In this document: positions 1 through 8,140 of the stretch, in pieces | Numbering within the stretch: position 1 is the stretch's first letter | How the letters are laid out: each line of letters opens with the position of its first letter | Source: Bin87 sp964347975 | GTDB taxonomy: Bacteria; Chloroflexota; Dehalococcoidia; Lucifugimonadales; UBA3495 | Direction: 5' to 3' | NCBI GenBank assembly: GCA_964347975.1 | Contig: CAYGAY010000015.1 | Coordinates: forward strand, 1 to 64,000 | DNA length: 64,000 nucleotides | Notes under the pieces: generated by a model | Told to the model about the DNA's origin: nothing | Databases searched by the model: none | What the model saw: the letters and a program-made list of their open reading frames with translations, nothing else | Position numbers and translations under genes: made by a program

Positions 1-274
1 ACGGGGCAGATTGCTGGTTGCTGGGTCCCACCTCATCTATCCCGTTGCACACTCCGGGAAGCATGGGATCCCTGCCGCAACGGAAAACGAAATCCGTCAC
101 AGGGTTGGGGGGTTCCGCTACGGCTCCATGTCATCCTGAGTTTCGCAATTTTCTCGGCAAGGACGCCGAAGTATTCTGACCGCCCGGCCCATGCTAAACT
201 ATGCCGTCAAGGAGTCGTGCTGGGACGACTACCGGGTTCTCGTCAAAGAGCAGCCGACCAGGAGAGTAACCAAA

Positions 275-655
275 ATGGGAGTAACTCACGTGACGGTGGT
301 TGTAAGAAACCCGGCAGAACCCAACCGGGCATGGGAAGGAGATTTCCTGGTCGATACCGGAGCGATCGACTGTCTCGTACCCAGGCGTCACCTGGAAGCC
401 ATTGGACTCATACCGAAATCCCAGCGCATTTATAGCTTGGCCGACGGCAGTGAGATCAGGCTGGACATCACCACTGGGGACATTGAGTTCATGGGAGAAA
501 TCGTCGGCGGCACGATAGTATGCGGAGAATCAAATGCCGAACCCCTGCTGGGAGTTACGGCAATGGAATCAGCTGGCATAGAGGTGGACCCGCACAATCA
601 AACCATCCGGAAACTCCCTTCGACGCGCCTCCGTGCCTTTAGAATGGGAGCCTGA
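275..655 (+). CDS. Retropepsin-like (clan AA) aspartic protease family protein
   Basis: This 126-aa protein carries the motif FLVDTGAIDCLVP near residue 30, the DTG signature of single-domain retropepsin-like proteases. A second hydrophobic-Gly segment, PLLGVTAMESAGIEVD, lies near the C-terminus where family members have the ILG-type flap. Such proteins act as dimers, but their substrates in bacteria are mostly unknown. The start at 275 is chosen because AGGAGAG lies 8 nt upstream; an in-frame ATG at 191 has no ribosome site. A related protein lies at 3988-4395. The DTG call is firm; protease activity is inferred. Confidence 0.8.
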   Translation: MGVTHVTVVVRNPAEPNRAWEGDFLVDTGAIDCLVPRRHLEAIGLIPKSQRIYSLADGSEIRLDITTGDIEFMGEIVGGTIVCGESNAEPLLGVTAMESAGIEVDPHNQTIRKLPSTRLRAFRMGA

Positions 656-712
656 ATCCATCAGGGTTGCCGGCCAATCTCGACGACGAATCACAATACT
701 GCGGAGGACATC

Positions 713-1867
713 GTGACTGACCTGATGCTCACCGAAGACGAAAAGATGCTGCAAAACCTGGTTCGGGATTTTGCGGAACGGGAAGTGATGCCCCGCTCGG
801 CCGAGCTGGACGAGAAGGCCGAGTTTTCCCATGAAAACTGGGAGGGAATGGCCCGGTTGGGATTGACCGGCATCGGCGTTGACCCGGCTTATGGCGGCAG
901 CGGGGGCGGTTTTCGCCAGTCCTCCATCGCCATTGAGGAGATGGCGCGCGCCGACGTGGCGGCCAGCGTAACCTTGGCCGCGCACCTGGGCCTGGGCCTG
1001 GAGACCATCGCCCGCTTTGGCAACGAGGAGCAGAAGCAGCAGTACATCCCCTCGCTGGCATCGGGCCGGGGCATTGCGGCGTGGGCGCTCACCGAGCCGG
1101 GAAGCGGCTCCGACGCGGCGGCCATGGCCACCACCGCCACACGACGCAACGGCTCCTGGGTACTCAAAGGTTCCAAGCAGTTCATCACCAACGCCGAGGT
1201 CGCCGAGACGCTGGTAGTGTTCGCCAACCAGGACCGATCCATCGGCTACCGGGGCGTGTGCGCCTTCATCGTGCCGGCCGGCACCAGGGGAATGCAGATT
1301 AACCCCCAGCACAACAAGATGGGCATACGGGCGTCCAGCACTTGCGAGATCGTGTTTGACGACGCGGAGATCCCGGCGGAGAACCTGATCGGCGAGGAGG
1401 GCATGGGGTTCCGCTACGCCATGGACATCCTGGACTCCAGCCGCATATCCATCGCGGCCCAGTGTGTGGGCATCGGTCAGGCTGCGCTTGAAGAGGCGGT
1501 GCGCTATGCGCAACTGCGTCAGTCCTTCGGGCGTCCGCTGGCCGGTCATCAGGCCATCCAGTTCAAGCTGGCCGACATCGCCACCGGAGTGCATTCGGCC
1601 CGCGTCGCCACCATGCACGCCGCCACACTGCGGGACCAGGGGCTGCCCTTCATCAATGAAGCATCCATGGCCAAGCTGCTGGCGTCGGAAAACTGCAACA
1701 AGGCCGCCTACGAGGCCATGCAGATCCACGGTGGCATCGGCGTTTTCAAGGAATCCCGCATCGAGCGCATCTTCCGCGACGCCCGCGTTACCACCATCTA
1801 CGAAGGCACGTCGGAAGTGCAGCGCATGATCATCGCCCGGCAGGTGCTGGCACAGTATCCCGTCTAG
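713..1867 (+). CDS. Acyl-CoA dehydrogenase
   Basis: This 384-aa FAD flavoenzyme oxidises an acyl-CoA thioester to the trans-2-enoyl-CoA and passes electrons to ETF. The length and three-domain order are canonical: an N-terminal helical domain, a central beta domain with WALTEPGSGSDAAA near residue 123, and a C-terminal helical domain. The C-terminal IYEGTSEVQRM supplies the usual catalytic Glu position. The start is GTG at 713, preceded by GCGGAGGA. It is followed by a methylmalonyl-CoA epimerase gene, which suggests short or branched acyl-CoA or propionyl-CoA catabolism. The exact chain-length specificity cannot be read from sequence. Confidence 0.95.
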   Translation: MTDLMLTEDEKMLQNLVRDFAEREVMPRSAELDEKAEFSHENWEGMARLGLTGIGVDPAYGGSGGGFRQSSIAIEEMARADVAASVTLAAHLGLGLETIARFGNEEQKQQYIPSLASGRGIAAWALTEPGSGSDAAAMATTATRRNGSWVLKGSKQFITNAEVAETLVVFANQDRSIGYRGVCAFIVPAGTRGMQINPQHNKMGIRASSTCEIVFDDAEIPAENLIGEEGMGFRYAMDILDSSRISIAAQCVGIGQAALEEAVRYAQLRQSFGRPLAGHQAIQFKLADIATGVHSARVATMHAATLRDQGLPFINEASMAKLLASENCNKAAYEAMQIHGGIGVFKESRIERIFRDARVTTIYEGTSEVQRMIIARQVLAQYPV

Positions 1868-1920
1868 CCGACTCAACACCATTGCGGGAGATCTCAGGTG
1901 TAGCCACTTTGCTAATCTAT

Positions 1921-2029
1921 CATTGCGAGAATGCTGCCAGTCATTCGCGGCAATCTCGCCCCGGTGTTGCCGACCATACCCAACCACCTGTACCATGCCG
2001 ACGAGATTGCCACGCTACGCTCGCAATGA
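1921..2029. repeat. Inverted repeat of the CATTGCGAG...GGCAATCTCG family
   Basis: The left arm begins CATTGCGAG and ends GGCAATCTCG. The right arm is its reverse complement, CGAGATTGCC...CTCGCAATG, with about 45 nt between them. A single arm of the same family lies at 14272-14298 and a decayed one near 34279. It fills the space between the acyl-CoA dehydrogenase and epimerase genes and has no coding content I can support. Confidence 0.7.
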
Positions 2030-2067
2030 CAACGCGGATATGCGTGAGCGCGGGAGACGCATCGCCC

Positions 2068-2478
2068 ATGACCGAAATTTGCGCTGTCAACTACATCGAC
2101 CACGTGGGCGTCGCGGTGAATGACATTCGCGCCGCGCTGGACTTCTTCGCCGCCAACTTCGGCGCGCCCGATGCCGAGGTGGTGGGGCTGGACGACCAGG
2201 GGGTGCGGGCCTGCCTCATCGAAATCGGGCAAACCCGCCTGGAGTTGCTGGAACCCACGTCGCCGGAGAGCGCGGTTGGTCGGTTCATCGAGCGGCGCGG
2301 CGAGGGTCTGCACCATCTGGCGCTGAACGTGGATGACATCGGCGGCAAGCTGAAAATCCTGGGAGCCAACGGATTGTCATTGATTGACAGCGCACCCCGG
2401 CATGGGCTATCGGGAACCATCGCCTTTGTGCATCCCCGGTCGGTGTTCGGCGTGCTGACCGAGCTGGTAGAGAACTAG
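2068..2478 (+). CDS. mce: Methylmalonyl-CoA epimerase
   Basis: This 136-aa VOC-fold metalloprotein interconverts (R)- and (S)-methylmalonyl-CoA in the propionyl-CoA to succinyl-CoA route. Two beta-alpha-beta-beta-beta modules are visible. Family hallmarks are IDHVGVAVNDI at the N-terminus (metal His), TRLELLEP (metal-binding Glu region), GEGLHHLALNVDDI (second metal His pair) and the C-terminal GVLTELVE. The start at 2068 follows GGGAGA and gives the normal family length; the upstream in-frame extension is repeat sequence. It lies downstream of an acyl-CoA dehydrogenase gene, fitting acyl-CoA breakdown. No mutase gene is present in the window. Confidence 0.93.
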   Translation: MTEICAVNYIDHVGVAVNDIRAALDFFAANFGAPDAEVVGLDDQGVRACLIEIGQTRLELLEPTSPESAVGRFIERRGEGLHHLALNVDDIGGKLKILGANGLSLIDSAPRHGLSGTIAFVHPRSVFGVLTELVEN

Positions 2479-2504
2479 CGCGCCCACTACAATCAACGCC
2501 CGGT

Positions 2505-2524
2505 ATTCCCGCGAAAGCGGGAAT
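2505..2524. repeat. REP-like palindrome with GAAA loop
   Basis: ATTCCCGC and GCGGGAAT form perfect 8-bp arms around GAAA. It sits in the gap between the epimerase and holA genes. Relatives occur at 23556-23651, 34151-34245, 45842-45879, 47691-47708 and 63232-63322. Confidence 0.8.
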
Positions 2525-2584
2525 GACCAGGATAGTGGCGGGAACGACGGGATAGATGCGGGAACCATGGGATAGAGTTCCAAG

Positions 2585-3586
2585 ATGCCGGCCCACGTAG
2601 TGTACGGCGATACTTTCCTGGTGGCGGAGGAAGTCCGCCGCATCAAGGATGATTTGGGCGCCGGCGACCTGATGGAGTCCAACCGGCACCGGGTGACGGC
2701 GCAGCAGGCGCGGCCCGAAGAAGTGCTGGCGATGTGCAACTCCCTGCCGTTTCTGGACGTGATGCGGTTGGTGGAGTTGGAGGGGGCGCTGGCAACCCAG
2801 GAAAGCTCGAGCGGAGGCGGACGGTCTCGAGGGCGGCGGCAACCTGCGGCGTCGGGCGGTTGGGCATCGCTGGCTGAGGCCGTTTTACAGTTTCCCGATA
2901 CGACGCTGCTTATCGTGATCGACGGTGAAGTGTCCCAGAACAACCCGCTACTGAGGTCTCTCGCGGAGCATTGTTCGGTCCACCGGCAATCCACTCCCAC
3001 GGGCACGGCGTTGAATCAGTGGATCAAGGGACGCGCCGAGGGCAAGGGGTCGTCCATCACGCCGCCGGCGATACAGGCCATGGCTGAGATGGTGGGTGGC
3101 GACCTGTGGACCATTGACCGGGAGCTGGAAAAACTTTCCCTGTACGCCGCCGGGCGGGACATCACCGACTCCGACGTGCGCGAGATGGTGCCCCACGCCC
3201 AGGAGGCGAACATATTCGCCGCCGTGGACGCCATGGTGGACGGGCAACCGGGTCTGGCGCTGCGCCTGCTGATGCAACTGATGAACGACGGACACGAGCC
3301 GTTGTACATCATCGCGATGGTAGAACGGCAACTGCGCTTGCTGGCCCTGGCGAAAGACCTGACGGACAATCATGGAATCACCCAGCCGGAATTGGGCAAA
3401 CGAATGGGCACAAATTCCGACTTCGTGGTGCGCAAGACGCTGGGGCAGGCGCGGCGGATGACGCTGGGAGACATATCGCGGAAGTACCAGCGAGTGCTGG
3501 AGAGCGATCTGGCCATCAAGCAGGGTCGGCTAGAGCCGGCGGTGTCCTTGCAACTGCTGGCGGCTGACTTGGCGACGGGGCGTTAG
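2585..3586 (+). CDS. holA: DNA polymerase III subunit delta
   Basis: This 333-aa protein is the delta subunit of the clamp loader, which opens the sliding clamp during replication. The N-terminus, VVYGDTFLVAEEVRRIKD, matches the HolA start. The AAA+-like core is followed by the helical segment with EKLSLYAAGRDITDSDVREM and the C-terminal collar region with DLAIKQGRLEPAVSLQLLAADL, which is diagnostic of the family. A low-complexity Ser/Gly/Arg insert lies near residues 78-90. The start has only a weak ribosome site but gives the usual family length. Confidence 0.93.
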   Translation: MPAHVVYGDTFLVAEEVRRIKDDLGAGDLMESNRHRVTAQQARPEEVLAMCNSLPFLDVMRLVELEGALATQESSSGGGRSRGRRQPAASGGWASLAEAVLQFPDTTLLIVIDGEVSQNNPLLRSLAEHCSVHRQSTPTGTALNQWIKGRAEGKGSSITPPAIQAMAEMVGGDLWTIDRELEKLSLYAAGRDITDSDVREMVPHAQEANIFAAVDAMVDGQPGLALRLLMQLMNDGHEPLYIIAMVERQLRLLALAKDLTDNHGITQPELGKRMGTNSDFVVRKTLGQARRMTLGDISRKYQRVLESDLAIKQGRLEPAVSLQLLAADLATGR

Positions 3587-3649
3587 CATTGGCAACGCTG
3601 TGCTACTATGCAGTCACAGCCACTAGCCAATGGTCAGGGAGGCACCGGC

Positions 3650-3982
3650 ATGGATCTCAAAGAAGGTGAAATAGCCGCCATCGGAAAGGCCATGTACGAA
3701 AAAATCCGCGATGTAATGGAGGATAACTACTGGGGCCGTATGGTAGTCATAGACGTGAAGAGCGGCGACTACGAGATAGGCGGCGCCGGCGAAGACGACT
3801 TCACCGTCACCACGCGCCTGCGGGAGCGCCGGCCGGATGCGTACACGTGGGGAGAATTGGTTGGTTACCCGGTAACGGCCTCCTTTGTCGGCCCAATTGA
3901 GCCATTGCCCCGGCGGCACAAAAGTCGCGAACAAACCAATTCCTTGCAAGATTTGCCCAGCAACCTTGCCTTGGAGACGTAA
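3650..3982 (+). CDS. Hypothetical protein paired with a retropepsin-like gene
   Basis: This protein of about 110 aa is soluble and rich in acidic residues, and I do not recognise a family. It contains YWGRMVVIDVKSGDYEIG followed by FTVTTRLRERRPDAYTW, a beta-strand-rich pattern. The start at 3650 is preferred over the ATG at 3608 because a GGGAGG sequence precedes it. The next gene, a retropepsin-like protease, starts 5 nt after this stop, so the two are almost certainly co-transcribed. The tight pairing suggests a functional partner, but nothing in the sequence gives the role. Confidence 0.75.
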   Translation: MDLKEGEIAAIGKAMYEKIRDVMEDNYWGRMVVIDVKSGDYEIGGAGEDDFTVTTRLRERRPDAYTWGELVGYPVTASFVGPIEPLPRRHKSREQTNSLQDLPSNLALET

Positions 3983-3987
3983 GGGCA

Positions 3988-4395
3988 GTGATTATAGGGA
4001 CGGTCAAGAAGAGAGGGCAGGACGGCCCAATTATTTTCTGGGAGCCACAGATTGACGTCGCAGTTGCCGGAATCAATCTGGATTTCAAAACGGTGTCGGC
4101 AGTTGTTGACACCGCCTTCACGGGCGCGTTGGCTTTACCAAGCGAGATCGTCCAGGAATTTGCTTTAACCGAGCAGGGACAACGATTTGTGCAATTGGCA
4201 TACGGTCATCGCGGCTTGCGCGTATATGGGGCAGTTGTATCCTGGTTCGGCCGGCCGCGCGCCGTGCCGGTGCACGAAACTGACGACAAGCCGCTTATTG
4301 GCAATATGCTCCTCACCAGTTGTCGCCTCATGATAGATTTTGTGGAAGATGGGGAAGTTAACATACAACCCTTATGGCAAACCTCAAGCCCGTAG
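3988..4395 (+). CDS. Clan AA aspartic protease (retropepsin-like)
   Basis: This 135-aa protein has the active-site segment VVDTAFTGALALP near residue 37, the DTxFTG form common in bacterial clan AA proteases. A distal LIGNMLLTSCRLMIDF forms the hydrophobic-hydrophobic-Gly motif. The start is GTG at 3988, 5 nt after the preceding gene. It is a distant relative of the protein at 275-655. It converges with the minus-strand oppD-like gene, whose stop is 4 nt away, so no room is left for a separate terminator. Confidence 0.82.
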   Translation: MIIGTVKKRGQDGPIIFWEPQIDVAVAGINLDFKTVSAVVDTAFTGALALPSEIVQEFALTEQGQRFVQLAYGHRGLRVYGAVVSWFGRPRAVPVHETDDKPLIGNMLLTSCRLMIDFVEDGEVNIQPLWQTSSP

Positions 4396-4399
4396 TCGG

Positions 4400-5374
4400 T
4401 CACGGATAGGTCACCGGGTTGTAGCACGCGGCCCAATGTCGCTCGTCGAGTTCGTATAGCCCCGGCGTGGGATCTACCCGGCAGCGGGATATAGCCTTGG
4501 GACAGCGGGGGACGAAGGGGCATTGCTCCGACAGGTTGATCAGGTCGGGTGGCGTACCCCGCAGGGCCTGGAGGCGGCGACCGGCGGCGTCCAGCCTGGG
4601 GAGTGTCTGCAAGAGGGACCAGGTGTAGGGATGGCGCGGCTGTTGGAAGATCGGCAGCAAATCGGCGCTCTCCACCAGGTGCCCGGCGTACATTACCCCC
4701 ACCCGGCGGGCCATGTTCGCTACCACGCCCATATCGTGAGTGATGAGCAGGATGGCGGATTTGGAATCTCGGCTGAGTTCCTTGAGGCGTTCCAGTATCT
4801 CGGCCTGTAGAGTAACATCCACGCTGGATGTTACCTCGTCGGCGATGAGCAGGCGCGGGCGCATGACCAGAGCCATAGCCAGCATGACGCGCTGACACTG
4901 ACCGCCGCTGAGGGTGAACGGATAAGCGCCCATTATGCGACGGGGGTCGGGGACGCCCAGCTCGCGGAGCATCTCCTGGCATACTCCGCCGGCGGCGCGG
5001 CGATTCAGGTTGGAGTGAGTGATGATGACCTCGGTGAGTTGTTGGCCGATGGTTTGGACCGGGTTCAGGGCAGATTGGGCATCCTGAAAGACCAACGACA
5101 TAGCTTTGCCGCGCAACTGGCGCAGGTGTTCGTCCGGGGCGTTCACCAAGTCAACGCCGTCGAAAAGTATCCTGCCGCCGGTGACCGCGCCGTTGTCGGG
5201 AAGAAGGCCCATCACAGCCAAGGCCAGCGCGCTCTTGCCGGCGCCGCTTTCGCCGACGACGCAAAATACCTCCTCCTCTTCCTGGGCAAGGGAGACGCCA
5301 TTGACGGCGTGAACGACGCCGTTGGGCACGCGAAATTCCACGTGCAGGTCTTGAATTTCCAGGACCGGCGGCAT
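4400..5374 (-). CDS. Oligopeptide/dipeptide ABC transporter ATP-binding protein (OppD/DppD type)
   Basis: This 324-aa cytoplasmic ATPase powers a peptide-type importer. It has Walker A GESGAGKSA (about residue 39), signature LSGGQCQRVMLAMAL, Walker B LLIADE and the C-terminal oligopeptide-transporter cysteine region CPFVPRCPKAISRC. The segment after Walker B reads DEVTSSVDVT, where most family members have DEPT(T/S)ALDVT, so the usual Pro is Val. It is an orphan: no OppF partner is adjacent, and permeases and binding proteins appear only at 31.8-40.8 kb. It follows the PHP gene on the same strand with a 1-nt gap. Confidence 0.93.
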   Translation of the reverse strand: MPPVLEIQDLHVEFRVPNGVVHAVNGVSLAQEEEEVFCVVGESGAGKSALALAVMGLLPDNGAVTGGRILFDGVDLVNAPDEHLRQLRGKAMSLVFQDAQSALNPVQTIGQQLTEVIITHSNLNRRAAGGVCQEMLRELGVPDPRRIMGAYPFTLSGGQCQRVMLAMALVMRPRLLIADEVTSSVDVTLQAEILERLKELSRDSKSAILLITHDMGVVANMARRVGVMYAGHLVESADLLPIFQQPRHPYTWSLLQTLPRLDAAGRRLQALRGTPPDLINLSEQCPFVPRCPKAISRCRVDPTPGLYELDERHWAACYNPVTYP

Positions 5375-5375
5375 A

Positions 5376-6044
5376 TCAACACGCTGAAGGTATGGGCTGC
5401 CGCGCAGCAGTCAGGTCAACGGGTCGCATCCGACCGGCCTTGAGCTCAGCGATCAGGTCATCTAACGAAGTGATGCGACGTTGGAACAAGGTTGCGGCAG
5501 TGCCCATCTGCTGCGGGTAATGAGTATCGCTGCCGCCGGTGCCGGGTAGGGCGAGATACTGGCGCAGGTCTTCGGCAAAACGGTTTTCGACATCGGCTCC
5601 CCGTCCGTTGCAAGATTCAACGGCGTCAAACAGGCGGAGCATGGGGTCGGAAACGGCGCGTTGCAGCATCTCGGCGCGGACATCGGGGTCGCTGCCCGGG
5701 TCGGCCAGGAAACGACGGCGATAGGGATGGGCGGCAATGAGGACGGCTCCCAGACTGTCGGCTTCGGCGCGGAGGAAGGTGGGCTTGTGCATTCCGAAAC
5801 GGTAGCGATGCAACCCGAAAACCAGTACGTGCCCCGCGTCGGTATTGATCTCCGCGCCAGGGAGGACCAAGATGCCGTGACGACGGGTTAACTCAGCGGC
5901 GGCATCCGGCGTCCAGAAATCATCGTGTTCTGTGATGCAGACGCCGTCCAATCCGGAGGCTCGCGCTGCGTCCACCAACTCGTCGGCGGACACGAAACTG
6001 TCGTCAGACTTGGGGTAGGTGTGAGTGTGGAGGTCGATGAGCAC
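5376..6044 (-). CDS. PHP domain metal-dependent phosphoesterase
   Basis: This PHP-domain hydrolase of about 222 aa has the metal-ligand motifs in order: DLHTHT at the N-terminus, ITEHDDF, AAHPYRRR and GGSDTHYP near the C-terminus. Family members hydrolyse phosphoesters such as nucleotides. I chose the GTG at 6044, immediately before LIDLHTHTY. The longer open frame up to 6173 is not conserved-looking and its first residues are encoded by the inverted terminus of the neighbouring MITE. It forms a tight unit with the downstream peptide ABC ATPase. A second PHP protein lies at 9965-10837. Confidence 0.85.
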   Translation of the reverse strand: MLIDLHTHTYPKSDDSFVSADELVDAARASGLDGVCITEHDDFWTPDAAAELTRRHGILVLPGAEINTDAGHVLVFGLHRYRFGMHKPTFLRAEADSLGAVLIAAHPYRRRFLADPGSDPDVRAEMLQRAVSDPMLRLFDAVESCNGRGADVENRFAEDLRQYLALPGTGGSDTHYPQQMGTAATLFQRRITSLDDLIAELKAGRMRPVDLTAARQPIPSAC

Positions 6045-6156
6045 GGTTGCTTCGCCTTTCAACGCCACGTTAGCGGCAGGTCGGGTTTCGTCCCACAACG
6101 CAGTCGGCATAATACCATTGATTGAGCGCCTGCGGCCTCCGGACCGCTTTTGTACC

Positions 6157-6539
6157 CAGGGCAATCGCGTCATATCCGAGGAGGACTTTAAGCAGGCAGT
6201 TTTCCTCCCATCCGGCGTTGCGCCGTTTGCCCTGGATGCCCACTTGCAGGGTTCGCCCGTTCTTCAGCAGGTTGTGTCCGCTTTGCCGTAAGGTGTTGAT
6301 GTTCTGCGGGCCATTATCCTTGCGCGCCCGGCGCATCTCTTCCCGAAAGCTCATATCCAAGGTCCAGTTTGCGACGCCGAGTGCGTTCCACTGGAGGATC
6401 GTCCAACTCAGCGAAATGATCGAGAATAGTCGCCTTGGGTGATTGCGCCATGCCCTCCTACCGCCTACCGCCACGAACTGCAACGGATCATGGCGCATTA
6501 TCAGGTGTCTAAAAAGCCTATTATGACGCGATTGCCCTG
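6157..6539 (-). mobile_element. ISAs1-derived non-autonomous element (MITE), copy 1
   Basis: The element is about 383 bp, bounded by CAGGGCAATCGCGTC and its exact reverse complement; with flanking bases the arms match over 20 bp (6155-6174 and 6522-6541). On the minus strand, the part next to the left terminus still encodes a transposase C-terminus (DNGPQNINTLRQ, NLLKNGRTLQVGIQGKRR, AGWEENCLLKVLLG), typical of ISAs1-family DDE transposases. The rest of the transposase is absent. No target-site duplication is visible. A shorter copy lies at 13374-13665. Together with the glutaredoxin leader it fills the gap from 6045 to 6666. Confidence 0.85.
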
Positions 6540-6666
6540 GGCGGCTGCCGGATACTGGCGAACTCGCCGGTGTCGTTGCGTTATGCTGTGCGCCTACGTA
6601 CAATCTGGTAACCTCTACGTACCTTGAGCCGGCGCTAAACACGCCCGGGATCGCAGGAGAACCCAA

Positions 6667-6906
6667 TTGACCACCGCAGAACAAACTGAGATCATCCTCT
6701 ACACCCATCCGGACTGCCCGTTTTCGGCGCAGGCCAAGATGCACTACCGTCGCCAGAGGGCGCCCTACACTGAGATTGACGTTTCCAAGCAGCCTGACCA
6801 GGTGCCGGCCCTGCTGGAACTGTCCGGCGGGGAGCGAATTACACCGATCATCGTCGAGAACGGCGTCGTCACCATCGGCTTTGAAGGCGGTTATTGAGAC
6901 TTCTGA
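6667..6906 (+). CDS. Glutaredoxin-like protein, candidate UXX-star selenoprotein
   Basis: This small thioredoxin-fold protein reads 76 aa to a UGA at 6895-6897, then two more codons (Asp, Phe) and a second UGA at 6904-6906. Reading the first UGA as selenocysteine gives 79 aa ending GGYUDF, the U-x-x-stop pattern after which the UXX-star selenoprotein families are named (from memory of family naming). The N-terminus has YTHPDCPFSAQAK, a monothiol CPFS motif, and a cis-Pro segment ERITPIIVENG. The start is TTG at 6667 after AGGAGA. A hairpin with a GTG loop lies 19 nt after the UGA. Termination at the first UGA is the alternative; the fold call is firm and Sec is likely. Confidence 0.75.
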
Positions 6907-6908
6907 TC

Positions 6909-6926
6909 CCAGGGCCGTGGGCCCGG
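6909..6926 (+). promoter_or_regulatory. Candidate bacterial SECIS hairpin for the UXX-star gene
   Basis: GGGCC (6912-6916) and GGCCC (6920-6924) pair around the loop GTG (6917-6919). After a bulged A, two further C-G pairs extend the stem. The loop begins 19 nt after the UGA at 6895-6897. A loop starting with GU at this distance fits bacterial SECIS elements read by SelB. Confidence 0.6.
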
Positions 6927-6958
6927 TAAAACCGCCCGAAAACAGTGTCAATCCGCCG

Positions 6959-6987
6959 TTGCGCTAATGGAACGCACGTGCTAAAAT
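6959..6987 (+). promoter_or_regulatory. Putative recA promoter with LexA-like box
   Basis: TTGCGC (6959-6964) and TAAAAT (6982-6987) are 17 nt apart. Between them lies GAACGCACGTGC (6970-6981), one base from the GAAC-N4-GTTC SOS box of Gram-positive LexA. Placement between -35 and -10 would suit repression. The recA start is 38 nt downstream. This is inferred from pattern only. Confidence 0.45.
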
Positions 6988-7024
6988 CTCGGCAAGTGCA
7001 ACTAAGCAGCACGGGAGGCTAGCG

Positions 7025-8140
7025 ATGGCGATCAACCCCGAAACCCTTAACCTGGACAAAAACAAGCTGGCGGCTCTGGAGATTGCCCTGGGCAAGATCG
7101 AGAAGGACCATGGCCGCGGCGCCGTGATGCGCGGCAACGAGCAAGTGGCGCACTTGATTACCAACGTCATCCCCACCGGGTCCCTGTCCCTGGACCTGGC
7201 CCTGGGCGTTGGGGGATTGCCAAGGGGACGGGTCACCGAGATCTACGGCGGCGAGTCGGCGGGTAAATCGACCCTCGCCATCCACGTTATGACCGAGACG
7301 CAACGGATAGGCGGCCTCGCCGCATATATCGACGCCGAGCACGCTCTGGACCCCCAGTATGCCACCAATTGCGGTCTGGATCTGGACAACCTGCTCATCT
7401 CACAACCCGACTCGGCTGAGCAGGCCCTGGATATCACCGAGCAGTTGGTACGCAGCGGGGCCGTCGATTCCGTCGTCATCGACAGCGTCGCTGCCCTGGT
7501 TCCTCAGGCCGAGATTGAGGGCGATATGGGCGATGTCCACGTCGGCATGCAGGCTCGGTTGATGTCCCAAGCCCTGCGGAAACTGACCGCCACCATCAAC
7601 CGCTCTCGTACCGCTGTGGTGTTCATCAACCAGATCCGCGAGAAAATCGGCATCAGTTACGGCAGTCCCGAGGTTACGCCGGGCGGGCGAGCTCTGAAGT
7701 TCTACAGTTCCGTCCGCATCGACCTGCGCCGCACCGAATCTCTCAAGCAGGGCTCGGAAATCGTCGGCAATCGGGTCCGGGCGCGTATCGTGAAGAACAA
7801 GGTTGCCGCGCCTTTCCGGGTGGCCGAGTTCGACATCATGTTCAACCAGGGCATCAGCAAGATGGGCGACCTGTTGGACATCGGCGTGAACCGGAACATC
7901 ATCAAAAAGGCCGGCGCATTCTACTCCTACGGGGATACCCGTTTGGGCCAGGGGCGGGAGAACTCCAAGAACTTCCTGTTGGAACGATCCGACATCGCGG
8001 AAAAGATTGAGGCGTTGATCCGGGGCGAAGATGTGCCGGAGGGAGAGCCATCCGACGCCGAATCCAATGGCAGCCACTCCGCCCCTACCCCGGACGGCGC
8101 CGCCCACATCGCAAATCCCGATGCCGTCAGTCTCAACTAA
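7025..8140 (+). CDS. recA: Recombinase RecA
   Basis: This 371-aa recombinase forms ATP-dependent filaments on single-stranded DNA for homologous recombination and SOS co-protease activity. Hallmarks are IPTGSLSLDLALGVGGLPRGR, the Walker A region, FINQIREKIG and GGRALKFYSSVR, followed by a C-terminal domain and an acidic Ser/Pro tail. Walker A reads GGESAGKST, whereas most RecA proteins have GPESSGKTT; the catalytic Lys and a hydroxyl residue remain. The start ATG at 7025 follows GGGAGG. recX overlaps by one nucleotide, so both are made from one transcript. No intein is present. Confidence 0.98.
   Translation: MAINPETLNLDKNKLAALEIALGKIEKDHGRGAVMRGNEQVAHLITNVIPTGSLSLDLALGVGGLPRGRVTEIYGGESAGKSTLAIHVMTETQRIGGLAAYIDAEHALDPQYATNCGLDLDNLLISQPDSAEQALDITEQLVRSGAVDSVVIDSVAALVPQAEIEGDMGDVHVGMQARLMSQALRKLTATINRSRTAVVFINQIREKIGISYGSPEVTPGGRALKFYSSVRIDLRRTESLKQGSEIVGNRVRARIVKNKVAAPFRVAEFDIMFNQGISKMGDLLDIGVNRNIIKKAGAFYSYGDTRLGQGRENSKNFLLERSDIAEKIEALIRGEDVPEGEPSDAESNGSHSAPTPDGAAHIANPDAVSLN

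Noticed and set aside
1..274. Gene or RNA in the first 274 nt
   Set aside because: Nothing with a start, ribosome site or fold was found.
569..1996. 475-aa open frame on the minus strand across the acyl-CoA dehydrogenase gene
   Set aside because: It is antisense to a clear acyl-CoA dehydrogenase, has no recognisable motifs and reflects the high GC content.
6070..6173. N-terminal extension of the PHP protein to 6173
   Set aside because: The first residues are encoded by the MITE terminus and lack conservation; the PHP core begins at 6044.
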